DNA of 64,000 nucleotides from CAVWQV01 sp963757115 (GTDB taxonomy: Bacteria; Pseudomonadota; Alphaproteobacteria; Acetobacterales; Acetobacteraceae): positions 124,001 through 188,000 of the forward strand of contig CAVWQV010000015.1 of assembly GCA_963757115.1 (NCBI GenBank), in the 5' to 3' direction. A model generated the notes under the pieces. It was not told where the DNA came from, did not search any database, and saw only the letters and a list, made by a program, of their open reading frames with translations. A program made the position numbers and the translations under genes. The number at the start of each line of letters is the position of its first letter. The stretch's first letter is position 1. Positions 54,505-62,698 of the stretch are shown one piece after another.

Positions 54505-55794
54505 TCAAGCCCGTTCGGCCTCCCGCCGCTCCGGGAGTGCGGTGAACGCGGCACCCGCGGTCCAGGCGACGCGGCCAAGTGCCCCGCATGCCGGGCAGGC
54601 CGCGCGCCAGGCCGGAAGCTGAGTCCCGCACGCTTCGCAGCGCCAACCCGGATCGGGGGGCGCCTGCGCGGCGCGGCGCAGCGCGTCGCGCTGAGCCGTC
54701 TGATGCGCCTCGTCGTCGCCTTCCGCGGCGGCAATGTCAGCGAGCAGGGTCCATAGCCGCCGTTGATCGAAGCCGCTGTCCCGCGCGGCTTCCGCTTCCT
54801 TGCGCGCCTCCTCCGTCTGCCCGGCGTCCAGGGCAGCGCGGGCCACGGCCAAGTGGCTTTCCGGGTGGCCGGGGTTCTCCTGAGCCAGGCGCTTCGCTTC
54901 ATAGAGCCGGTCGCTCGGGGCCGAGAGCGGCTCCCAGACGAACGCGACGAGGTCCGGATGCGGCGCACGGGCCCAAGTCCGTCGCGCGACCTCGAGCGCC
55001 CGGTCGGAGCGCCCCATCTGCCGGAGCCGGCGGCCGTAGGCGAGTGCGGCCGCCGTGAGCGCCGGGTCTTCCTCCCAGGCGCGCTTGGCGAGCCGGAGCC
55101 CACGCGCCCCGTCTGCTTCCGCATCTGCTGCGGCAGCGGCAAGCCCCGCCGTCGGCTGGTCGGCGTCTGACAGCGCGAGCGCCTCCGACCACGCTCCGGT
55201 GCGGGTTGCGAGCTCCCGCCGCTCGGCGCGCAGCCACGCGGCACCCGGATGCGCCTGTTCCGCCCGGCGCGCGAGGGCGGCCGCCTCGTCCCAGTCCTGC
55301 CGCGCGATCGCCTGCCGCAGCAACCCGCGCAGGCCGAGGAACGCGGCCTGAGGGTGGTCCGCCAGGACCCGGTAGGCGGCTTCCGCCTCACTTTCCTGGC
55401 CGGCCAGGCGACCCGCCTCGGCGGCAAGCAACAAGGTTTGCGGCGTGTCGCCCAGCAGCTTGCGCGACCGTGCGGCCTCGCGTCGGGCCCCCCCGGCCTC
55501 GCCCGCGCCAAGAGCAAGCAGGGTCCGCGTGATCGCAAGGTCGCCCTGGTGCCGCCGCCGCTGGAGGCGCCAACGGCGTGCGGTGCGCGGCGAGGCGAGC
55601 AACACGCCGATCAGACGCACCACGCCATACAGCACGATGAACAGCACGAGGAGCCCGAGTGCGGTTACGGAGGCGCGGGCCTCGTAGGCGTAGCCGCCGA
55701 TCTCGGCGCTTACCGTCCCCGGCAGGCCGGCCAGCGCCCAGGCGAGTGCGACGACGATCGCCGCGGTGATGAGGACGCCGAAGACCCGGAGCAT
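54505..55794 (-). CDS. hemY: HemY-domain TPR membrane protein
   Basis: This 429-residue protein has two N-terminal membrane helices (LRVFGVLITAAIVVALAWAL and GLLVLFIVLYGVVRLIGVLL), a long alanine-rich TPR-like helical domain, and a C-terminal zinc-ribbon-like WRCEACGTQLPAWRAACPAC. HemY-N proteins sit with haem biosynthesis genes in proteobacteria; their role is unclear. The start is four bases inside the upstream mitofilin-like gene (ATGA). It is the last gene of the hemC-hemD-mitofilin-hemY unit. Confidence 0.88.
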   Translation of the reverse strand: MLRVFGVLITAAIVVALAWALAGLPGTVSAEIGGYAYEARASVTALGLLVLFIVLYGVVRLIGVLLASPRTARRWRLQRRRHQGDLAITRTLLALGAGEAGGARREAARSRKLLGDTPQTLLLAAEAGRLAGQESEAEAAYRVLADHPQAAFLGLRGLLRQAIARQDWDEAAALARRAEQAHPGAAWLRAERRELATRTGAWSEALALSDADQPTAGLAAAAADAEADGARGLRLAKRAWEEDPALTAAALAYGRRLRQMGRSDRALEVARRTWARAPHPDLVAFVWEPLSAPSDRLYEAKRLAQENPGHPESHLAVARAALDAGQTEEARKEAEAARDSGFDQRRLWTLLADIAAAEGDDEAHQTAQRDALRRAAQAPPDPGWRCEACGTQLPAWRAACPACGALGRVAWTAGAAFTALPERREAERA

Positions 55795-57017
55795 CAGGCG
55801 TGGGCCGCCAACCCAGCCAGCGCGGCGCGGGCATCGAGCAGCGCCCTTGCGCGCCCTTTCCAATCCGCCATGGCGTCGGCCGCCGGGCCGGATAGGTCAT
55901 CGAGGGCGGCGACCGCGCCCGCGAGGTCGCCGGCGCCGAGCGCATGGCGGGCGCGGGCGAGCACGCCGGCCGCCGGGTCGCCGACGACCACCCGGTCGCC
56001 CTCGCGCACCGTCACCAAGTCCTGCGCGCGGGTCCACACGCGATCGAGGAAGGGTCGGCCGGCCGTGGGGGGCCGGCTCGCTTCCTCCGCCGCCTGCGCG
56101 GCAGCCGGAAAGCTGAGGCGGAGCTCCGCTTCGGTTGGCGGCTTCGCCTGCGCGAACCGGGTCAGCGACGGCGGAGCGCCGGGAATGTCACCCAGGGGTT
56201 GCCCAGCCTCGAGTGCGGCCTGCGCCGCCTGGAGGCGGCCGATGCGGGACGCCTTGTCGGCGAGGCCCGAGACCTGCCCGGCCTCTTTCTCGACGGCATC
56301 CACGCGCTTGCCGGTCGCCTGCACCTCGCCGGCAAGGCCCGACAGGCCGGCGGCCTCATGCTGCAGGGTGCCGATGCGATTGTCCGCCGCGTCCACCCGG
56401 TTGCCGAGATTGGTTTCCAAACTCTGCTGGCGCGTAGCGAGCTGGTCCTCCCGTCCGGCCAGCGCGTCGATGCGGGTTGCCAGATTGGCGAGATCGACCC
56501 GTGTCGCGACATCGCCGGGAACCTGCGGCCGCGCCTCGAGGGCGGCAATTCGTTGTCCAAGCTCGGCCGTCTTGCCGTCGAGCGCCGAGGCCTTGCCGTC
56601 AAGCGCGGAAGTTTTGCCTTCAAGCGCGGAGGTCTTGCCGTCAAGCGCGGAAGTCTTGCCGTCGAGCGCCGACATCCGCTGCTCGAGGGGCGCGAGGTCG
56701 GGGCCCTGTCGGTGCTCCAAAGCGGAAAGGCGTGCCTCGATCGGCTTGAGGTCGGGTGCGGCGGGCACGGGCCGGTGCTCGAGCTGCCCGAGGCGCTGCT
56801 CTAGCCCTTGCACCTGCTGTTGGAGGGCGGCGACCTGCGCCGGATCGACCCGCGGCTGCGACGAACGCAGGGGCGGGTTCTGCCAAAGCCAGATCACGGC
56901 CGCGGCGAGGATGAGGAAGCCGGCGGCGTAGAGCACCGGAACCGGGTTGAGCCGCCGTCGCGCCGCCGGGGTTTCCGGCGGCGGATCGGGGGGCGGCAGG
57001 GCAGGGGTTTCGTTCAT
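55794..57017 (-). CDS. Mitofilin-family inner-membrane coiled-coil protein
   Basis: This 407-residue protein has one N-terminal membrane helix (VLYAAGFLILAAAVIWLW), a long coiled coil with several SALDGKT-type heptads, and the C-terminal mitofilin domain (DLAGAVAALDDLSGPAADAM). Related alphaproteobacterial proteins shape intracytoplasmic membranes and sit between hemD and hemY. ATG 57017 overlaps the hemD stop, and the stop overlaps hemY, so translation is coupled. The in-frame heptads are perfect 21-base repeats. Confidence 0.85.
   Translation of the reverse strand: MNETPALPPPDPPPETPAARRRLNPVPVLYAAGFLILAAAVIWLWQNPPLRSSQPRVDPAQVAALQQQVQGLEQRLGQLEHRPVPAAPDLKPIEARLSALEHRQGPDLAPLEQRMSALDGKTSALDGKTSALEGKTSALDGKASALDGKTAELGQRIAALEARPQVPGDVATRVDLANLATRIDALAGREDQLATRQQSLETNLGNRVDAADNRIGTLQHEAAGLSGLAGEVQATGKRVDAVEKEAGQVSGLADKASRIGRLQAAQAALEAGQPLGDIPGAPPSLTRFAQAKPPTEAELRLSFPAAAQAAEEASRPPTAGRPFLDRVWTRAQDLVTVREGDRVVVGDPAAGVLARARHALGAGDLAGAVAALDDLSGPAADAMADWKGRARALLDARAALAGLAAHA
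56571..56675 (-). repeat. Five 21-bp tandem repeats encoding (SALDGKT)n in mitofilin
   Basis: Five units of 21 bases (56571-56591, 56592-56612, 56613-56633, 56634-56654, 56655-56675) differ at only a few positions. They encode the heptads SALDGKT, SALDGKT, SALEGKT, SALDGKA and SALDGKT in the coiled coil. Each unit keeps the frame and the heptad register, so unequal crossing-over would change coil length without breaking the gene. Confidence 0.85.
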
Positions 57018-57724
57018 CGCAGCATTGCCAGCATCTGGTCCTGGTTGGGCCGCGCGGCGATTCGGATTGCGTGCCATGGCAGGGCGCTTAATGCCATGCC
57101 GGCGGCGGGTCCGATAGCCACGGCCGTCACCTCGGCCGCCCGGCTTTCGAGCGCAGCCGCTCGGACTAGGCGGATGAAAACTCGCGCGGTTTCCGCCGAG
57201 AAGAACAAGGCCGCCCGTAGCGACCCGCTCTCGAGCACCGTGCGGGCCGTATCAGGGAGCTTCGGCACGGGGCGGGCGGCGTAGACCTCCCGGCGCGTGA
57301 CAACGAAACCACGCACCCGCAACGCTTCCGCCAGCGCTTCGCCCTGTCCCTCGCCGCTCGCCAGCAATATCGGCCCCGCGCCGGGCGGCAAGCGGCGTGC
57401 GACGAGGGCGGCGAGCGCGTCCCCGTCGCCGTCGGCGCTCTCCACCGAAGCGAAGCCGGCGTGCCGTGCTTGCCGGGCGGTCGCGTCGCCCACGGCGAAC
57501 AGTCTGACGCCATGCCAGCCCGGCGGGATCGCCGGGACGGCGTTGCCGCTCGTTACCAGAACCGCGCTCAGCTCCGTCGGCTCGGGAAGCTTGCAAGGCA
57601 GGTGCTCGATCATCAGCAGGGGGGCGACGACCGGGGACAGCCCCATCGCCGCCACGCGCCCCGCGGTCTCCGACGCGCCGGGCTCGGGCCGGGTGACGAG
57701 CACCCCGTCGCGCCTGTCAGGCAA
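57014..57724 (-). CDS. hemD: Uroporphyrinogen-III synthase
   Basis: This enzyme of about 236 residues closes the tetrapyrrole ring, inverting ring D. Conserved points are GVLVTRPEPGASETAGRVAA near the start, AVLVTSGNAVPAI, LFAVGDATARQARHAGF and AALFFSAETARVFIRL. HemD is poorly conserved in general, so position after hemC is a strong support. TTG 57724 overlaps the hemC stop; GTG 57703 is an alternative start. The stop overlaps the mitofilin gene. Confidence 0.88.
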   Translation of the reverse strand: MPDRRDGVLVTRPEPGASETAGRVAAMGLSPVVAPLLMIEHLPCKLPEPTELSAVLVTSGNAVPAIPPGWHGVRLFAVGDATARQARHAGFASVESADGDGDALAALVARRLPPGAGPILLASGEGQGEALAEALRVRGFVVTRREVYAARPVPKLPDTARTVLESGSLRAALFFSAETARVFIRLVRAAALESRAAEVTAVAIGPAAGMALSALPWHAIRIAARPNQDQMLAMLR

Positions 57725-58691
57725 AGATGTCGGGCGGCGATGCCGCCCGCAGTGCGGCCCCGAGCTCAGCCCCAAGCCGCGCCGCGTCCGCGCGCGGACC
57801 GTGCGCGCTCTGCTTGAGCAGGAACGAGCCGTCGGCGCGGGCAACGAGGCCGGTCAACAGCAGCTCGCCCGTCGGCAGCAGCCGGGCGTAGCCGCCAATC
57901 GGCGTGCGGCACGAGCCATCGAGCGTGGCGAGCATCGCCCGCTCCGCTTCGGCGACCGCCCTCGCATCCGCGTCCTCGATGCCGGCGAGCAGTTCGAGCA
58001 ATGCCCGATCCGCCGCTCGCACCGTTACCCCCACGATACCCTGGCAGGCGGACGGGACCATGGCTTCAGGATCGAGGACGACGGAAGCGTGCCGCTCGAG
58101 CCCGAGCCGCTTGAGCCCCGCCAACGCGAGCAGCGAGGCGGCGTAGTCCCCGCCAGCCACGCGCGCCAGCCTGGTCTGCACGTTGCCGCGCAGCAGGCGG
58201 GTGCGAAGATCCGGCCGCGCATGGAGCAGCTGCGACTGGCGGCGCACCGATGAGGAGCCGATCACCGCCCCCGCGGGCAATGCCCCGAGCGGGTCGGCGG
58301 GATCGGGTTCGGCGCATCCCGGCCCGAGGATCAGCGCGTCCCGCGCGTCCTCTCGCGCCAGGACGCAGCCGAGCGTGATGCCAGGGGGGAGGGCCGTTTC
58401 CAGGTCCTTGAGGCTGTGCACCGCCAGGTCGATGCGCCCGTCGGCCAGCGCCTCATGGATCTCCTTGGCGAACAGGCCCTTGCCGCCGAGTTCGGCGAGC
58501 GGCCGGTCCTGGACCGCGTCCCCCGTAGTGCGGATCTGGTGCTCGGCGAAGGCCTGGGGCGCCCCGGTCGCCGCGCAATGGGAGCGGAGGCGATCGAGGA
58601 AGCCTCGGGTCTGCACGAGGGCGAGGGGCGAGCCGCGCGTGCCGACCCGGACCGGTGGGGGCGTCGCCTCGGCGGAGGGTGCGCTCGTCAT
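57717..58691 (-). CDS. hemC: Porphobilinogen deaminase (hydroxymethylbilane synthase)
   Basis: This 324-residue enzyme joins four porphobilinogen units. The N-terminal RVGTRGSPLALVQTRGFLD, GKGLFAKEIHEALADGRID, AVHSLKDLETALPPG, RRQSQLLHARPDLRT and the dipyrromethane cofactor cysteine in LDGSCRTPIGGYARL are all present. The frame is intact. It is divergent from tsaD by 45 bases, a common alphaproteobacterial arrangement. Confidence 0.96.
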   Translation of the reverse strand: MTSAPSAEATPPPVRVGTRGSPLALVQTRGFLDRLRSHCAATGAPQAFAEHQIRTTGDAVQDRPLAELGGKGLFAKEIHEALADGRIDLAVHSLKDLETALPPGITLGCVLAREDARDALILGPGCAEPDPADPLGALPAGAVIGSSSVRRQSQLLHARPDLRTRLLRGNVQTRLARVAGGDYAASLLALAGLKRLGLERHASVVLDPEAMVPSACQGIVGVTVRAADRALLELLAGIEDADARAVAEAERAMLATLDGSCRTPIGGYARLLPTGELLLTGLVARADGSFLLKQSAHGPRADAARLGAELGAALRAASPPDIFA

Positions 58692-58736
58692 GGCTCCGTC
58701 CTATTACCCTCCGGAGGCTGAGGGAAGGCGAGGGCG

Positions 58737-59791
58737 ATGCGGGCCGGCCCCGTGTTGGGCATCGAAACATCGTGCGACGAGACGGCCGCCGCCGTGCTCG
58801 ACGCGGACGGGCGCGTGCTGGCCGAGGCCGTGCTGAGCCAAGAGCGCGAGCACGCGGCGTTCGGCGGCGTGGTGCCCGAGATCGCCGCGCGCGCGCATCT
58901 GGCACACCTTCCGGCGCTGGTCGGGCGTGTCATGGCGAACGCAGGCGTCGGCTATCCTGACCTCGCCTGCGTAGCGGCGACGGCCGGCCCGGGCCTGATC
59001 GGCGGCCTCATCGTGGGTAGCGGGTTCGGCCAAAGGCATCGCGATCGCCCAAGGACTGCCGTATGTCGCGGTAAACCATCTCGAAGCGCACGCGCTCACC
59101 GCCCGGCTCCCGGGCCTTGTCCCCGGTGGCGCCCCGTTTCCCTATCTGCTCCTGCTGGTGTCGGGCGGGCATTGCCAGTGCATCGCCGTGGACGGGGTAG
59201 GGTCGCACCGGCGGCTCGGCGGCACGGTGGACGATGCGGCGGGCGAGGCGTTCGACAAGGTGGCCAAGTTGCTCGGGCTCGCCTTGGCCGGGCGGGCCGG
59301 CGCTCGAACGGCTGGCCGCCTCCGGCGATTCCGGGCGCTACGCTTTTCCGCGTCCAATGCTGGGCCGGCCTGGTTGCGACTTCAGCTTCTCCGGGCTCAA
59401 AACCGCAGTAGCGCAAGAAGTAGCGAGGCAGCCTGCGGGCGCGCTCGACGGGCGGGTCGCGGCCGACATCGCCGCCTCCTTCCAATCGGCAGTTGCCGCG
59501 GTACTAGCGGATCGTGCCCGCAATGCCATGCGTGCGTTCGGTCAGCGGACGTTGCTCGTCGTCGCGGGCGGGGTCGCGGCAAACACTGCCATACGCCAAG
59601 CGCTGGAGGCTGAGGCCGGCGCGGAAGGGTTCCGGTTCGTGGCCCCTCCGCCGCGACTTTGCACCGACAACGCTGTGATGGTGGCGTGGGCCGGGCTGGA
59701 ACGCTTCCGCCTCGGTTTGCTCGATCCGCTCGACGTTGCTCCCCGCCCGCGCTGGCCCTTGAGCGCCAGGGAGCGCGGGGCGTCGTGCTGA
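58737..59791 (+). CDS. tsaD: tRNA N6-adenosine threonylcarbamoyltransferase (two frame breaks)
   Basis: This protein of about 350 residues transfers threonylcarbamoyl to A37 of tRNAs and is essential in most bacteria. The metal site HLAHL and the VLGIETSCDETAAAVL start are intact. The frame slips by one base at about 59030 (GSGF to AKGIAIAQGLPYVAVNHLEA) and at about 59296 (ALAG to GPALERLAASGDSG). Each is repaired by removing one G. The middle PYLLLLVSGGHCQC and the C-terminal LVVAGGVAANTAIRQAL, LCTDNAVMVAWAG are present. The two slips are almost certainly sequence errors. Confidence 0.92.
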
Positions 59792-59794
59792 GGG

Positions 59795-60988
59795 CTACTC
59801 GGGGATCAGCTCGTAGCGGGTGCCGTCGAATTTCGCGAGCCGCATCTTTTTCAGCGGGCGGTAGTCGGTCGGGCTCGTGCTGACGGTGACGCCGGGCAGC
59901 AGCATCGAGAACTTCACGTCGTGCATGTGCGTCGCGGTCTTCAGGATGTTCCCGCGCGACAGATCGTTCCCGGCATTCTGCAACACCCAAACCAGGGCTT
60001 CCGCCATGTTGAAGCCGTACCAAGTGGAGGCGTCCTGCACATCGTTCTCGGGGGCGTATTTTTCCTTCCAGGCGAAGAACGCCTTAACCCCGGGATCGTC
60101 CTTCCATTGTGGGTCGGTCGCGTCCTTGAGGTAGAACGCGGTTACAACCCCGACGGCGTTCTTGAGACCCGCGGATTCGAGCACGGGCTTAACCGTGCTG
60201 CCGTTGGAATCAACGATATGCAGCGGGTGCCAGTCCAGTTCGGCGACCTTACGCACGCCGAGCGCGCCGAACTTCGGCGTCACCGCTTCGACGAACACAT
60301 CGCAGCCGGCCTGTTTTAATTCGATGATCTGCGAGTCGGTCGTCGGGTCGGACGTTTCGTACGAGAGTGCCTTAACGATCAGCTTGTCGGCCTTGTCGCC
60401 GAACACGTCCTTCAGGCCCGCCAGATAGTCTCGGCCGAGATCGTCGTTCTGGTACAAGATGCAGACCTTCGCCGCCTCACCTTTCTGTTCGAGAATATAC
60501 TTGCCGTACATCTGGCCTTCGACGCGGTAGTTGGGCTGGAACGGGATGCTCCAGGGGTAATTCTCCGGATCGACGAACAGGGACGCGCCGGACCCGAGCC
60601 AGATATCCGGCACTTTCTTCTGATTGAGGTATTTGCGGATCGCGGTGTTGGGCGCCGTGCCGATGGTCTGGAACATGATCGCGACCTGTTCCTGCTCCAC
60701 GAGCTTGCGCGTCTGTTCGATCGTCTTGGGCGGACTATAGCTGTCGTCGAGTTGGATCAGATTGATCTTGCGTCCGTTCACCCCGCCCTGCTCGTTAATC
60801 ATCTTGATGTAGGCCGCCTCGGCAGTGGCGATCTTGCTGTACGCGCTGGCCGGCCCGCTGAACGGCGCGGTCTGTCCGATCTTGATCTCGGTGGCGGTCA
60901 CCCCCGGCGCGGTCTGGGCCACGGCCGGCAACACGGCGGTCGCGCAAAGCATCGAAAGCACCGCACAAGCCAGCGCCCGTCCCGTCAT
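59795..60988 (-). CDS. Branched-chain amino acid/amide ABC transporter substrate-binding protein (LivJ/K-like)
   Basis: This 397-residue periplasmic-binding protein of the Leu/Ile/Val type has a signal peptide (LACAVLSMLCATAVLPAVAQ), the type-1 fold start VTATEIKIGQTAPFSGPASAYS and a GGVNGRKINLIQLDDSYSP segment. GGAGG lies upstream of ATG 60988. It has no transporter genes beside it, so it could serve the LivHMGF system at 1.2-4.7 kb, which lacks its own binding protein. Its stop is three bases from that of tsaD. Confidence 0.9.
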   Translation of the reverse strand: MTGRALACAVLSMLCATAVLPAVAQTAPGVTATEIKIGQTAPFSGPASAYSKIATAEAAYIKMINEQGGVNGRKINLIQLDDSYSPPKTIEQTRKLVEQEQVAIMFQTIGTAPNTAIRKYLNQKKVPDIWLGSGASLFVDPENYPWSIPFQPNYRVEGQMYGKYILEQKGEAAKVCILYQNDDLGRDYLAGLKDVFGDKADKLIVKALSYETSDPTTDSQIIELKQAGCDVFVEAVTPKFGALGVRKVAELDWHPLHIVDSNGSTVKPVLESAGLKNAVGVVTAFYLKDATDPQWKDDPGVKAFFAWKEKYAPENDVQDASTWYGFNMAEALVWVLQNAGNDLSRGNILKTATHMHDVKFSMLLPGVTVSTSPTDYRPLKKMRLAKFDGTRYELIPE

Positions 60989-61088
60989 CCTCGTTTCCTC
61001 CCAGAGCCAAGCGGTTGTTTCAGATTTCGGGTGACGCGCGCAAGCGCAAGTCTTTCCGCCACTCGGACACCTTGCCGGCGCGGGATGA

Positions 61089-61718
61089 TCAGGAACGGCT
61101 TGCCCGCTCGGGCGAGGGTGCCCGAACCTCTTCGAAACGCGCGTCCCGACCTGGGAGCATTCGCCACAGCACGTCATCGTGCAGGACGAAATGATGGAAC
61201 ATTGCGGCTGCGGCATGGCCGGCTGCGAGGAGGATGATGACCCAGGCCGTCCAGTCGTGCGCCTCGGCGATTAGTTCGTGGGTAGGCTTCGAGAAGGCGG
61301 CGAACGGCGTCGGGATCAGCAAGCCGAAAAAGCTAAGTGCCTCGCCACCGGACCAGCGGAACAGAAAGCCGAGCACCGCTTCCAACACCAAAAGACCATA
61401 CAGCGCGTAATGCGCCGACTTCGAGGCCAGCTCTACCCAGCCTGAATCCGCCGGCCGGACTTGGTGCCCCGGCATGAGCCGCCAGCAAATGCGAGCGATC
61501 AGCACGGCCGTCAGCAGAATGCCAAAAGACATGTGCGTCACGATCATCACATGCTTGGTGGCCTTTGCTGGCAGCTCCCAGAACTCGGCCAGAAGAAACT
61601 GCGCAAGGACCAGCACGGCCGTCAGCCAGTGCAGCGTCCTCGCAACACCGTCATAGTGCGTGCGGTCGTCGCCGGCGGCGATCCTGGTGGCGACGTTGAC
61701 GCCCGATGCAGTGTTCAT
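61089..61718 (-). CDS. Cytochrome b561-family membrane haem protein
   Basis: This 209-residue inner-membrane protein of the bacterial b561/YodB type has four hydrophobic spans. Likely haem histidines are in ARTLHWLTAVLVLAQFLLAE, MIVTHMSFGILLTAVLIARI and AAGHAAAAMFHHFVLHDD. It probably moves electrons between quinones and periplasmic partners. It lies 50 bases from the hbd stop. ATG 61718 gives the correct N-terminus. Confidence 0.87.
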   Translation of the reverse strand: MNTASGVNVATRIAAGDDRTHYDGVARTLHWLTAVLVLAQFLLAEFWELPAKATKHVMIVTHMSFGILLTAVLIARICWRLMPGHQVRPADSGWVELASKSAHYALYGLLVLEAVLGFLFRWSGGEALSFFGLLIPTPFAAFSKPTHELIAEAHDWTAWVIILLAAGHAAAAMFHHFVLHDDVLWRMLPGRDARFEEVRAPSPERASRS

Positions 61719-61768
61719 GTGAGCGCCCCCGTATCGGGGGAAGCTGGGGTCGGCACGACCTAGTGCGC

Positions 61769-62698
61769 CTACCGGGTCGGGCGCGGCGGGTCCTGGCTGT
61801 AGTCGTAGAAGCCGCGTCCGGTTTTGCGGCCAAGCCAGCCCGCTTCCACATACTTCACCAGAAGTGGGCAAGGGCGGTACTTGCTGTCCGACAGGCCCTC
61901 GTACAGCACCTGCATGATGGACAAGCAGGTGTCGAGCCCGATGAAGTCGGCCAACTCCAGCGGCCCCATCGGGTGGTTGGCCCCGAGCTTCATGGAGGTG
62001 TCGATCGCGGAAACCGAGCCCACCCCCTCGTAGAGCGCATACACCGCCTCGTTGATCATCGGCACCAGGATGCGGTTGACGATGAATGCGGGAAAATCCT
62101 CGGCGACCGCCGTGACCTTGTTGAGCCGGCGGGCCAGCGCCATGACGGCCTGGAAGGTCGGCTCGTCCGTGGCGATGCCGCGGATCACCTCCACGAGCTT
62201 CATGACCGGCACCGGGTTCATGAAGTGCATTCCGATGAACTTCTCGGGGCGATCGGAATTGGCACCGAGCCGGGTGATCGAGATGGACGAGGTGTTGGAA
62301 GCCAGGAGGCAATGCGGGGCGAGATGCGGCGTAAGCGACTTGAAGATCGCGCGCTTGACCTCCTCCTTCTCGGTCGCCGCCTCGATCACGAAGTCGCTCG
62401 CGCTGAACAAGGCGTAGTCGGTCCCCGTGGTGATCCGCTCAAGCGCCGCGTCCCGGTCCTCGGGCGAGACGATCTTACGGTTGACCTGGCGCTCCATGTT
62501 GCGCGCCATGGTGTCCATCGCCCTCTCGATCGCGGCCTCGCTGACGTCCACGAGCACGACGGGCAGCCCGGCGAGCGCGCACACATGGGCGATGCCGTTG
62601 CCCATCTGCCCGGCGCCGATCACGCCGACGCGGGAGATGTCGGGGCCCTCAGAAAGCAACGGCCCCGATGAAGGGGCCGCTTTCACGTCGACGGTCAT
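61769..62698 (-). CDS. hbd: 3-hydroxybutyryl-CoA dehydrogenase
   Basis: This 309-residue NAD-dependent enzyme oxidises (S)-3-hydroxybutyryl-CoA. The nucleotide-binding VGVIGAGQMGNGIAHVCALA, the catalytic MHFMNPVPVMKLVEVIRG with histidine, and GLDTCLSIMQVLYEGL are typical. The N-terminus has about 22 extra residues before the Rossmann motif, and their DNA contains a strong hairpin (62652-62684). Its ATG follows the etfA TGA directly (TGAATG), so it is in the etfBA operon. Confidence 0.94.
   Translation of the reverse strand: MTVDVKAAPSSGPLLSEGPDISRVGVIGAGQMGNGIAHVCALAGLPVVLVDVSEAAIERAMDTMARNMERQVNRKIVSPEDRDAALERITTGTDYALFSASDFVIEAATEKEEVKRAIFKSLTPHLAPHCLLASNTSSISITRLGANSDRPEKFIGMHFMNPVPVMKLVEVIRGIATDEPTFQAVMALARRLNKVTAVAEDFPAFIVNRILVPMINEAVYALYEGVGSVSAIDTSMKLGANHPMGPLELADFIGLDTCLSIMQVLYEGLSDSKYRPCPLLVKYVEAGWLGRKTGRGFYDYSQDPPRPTR
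62652..62684. promoter_or_regulatory. Long hairpin at the 5' end of hbd
   Basis: GAAAGC-AAC-GGCCCC (62652-62666) pairs with GGGGCC-GCTTTC (62673-62684) around the loop GATGAA, giving 12 bp with a three-base bulge. On the minus strand it begins 14 bases after the hbd start and covers codons for the odd N-terminal extension. It could act as an intra-operon attenuator or translational brake. Confidence 0.6.

Noticed and set aside
56571..56675. Possible CRISPR array
   Set aside because: The 21-bp units are directly adjacent with no spacers and lie in a coding coiled coil.
55249..56931. A 560-codon open frame opposite mitofilin and hemY
   Set aside because: Mirror of high-GC coding sequence; composition (Arg, Ala, Ser runs) is not protein-like.
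59030..59300. Programmed frameshifting in tsaD and other broken genes
   Set aside because: No slippery heptamers with downstream structures, breaks at different places in unrelated genes, and intact versions are expected; sequence error is simpler.
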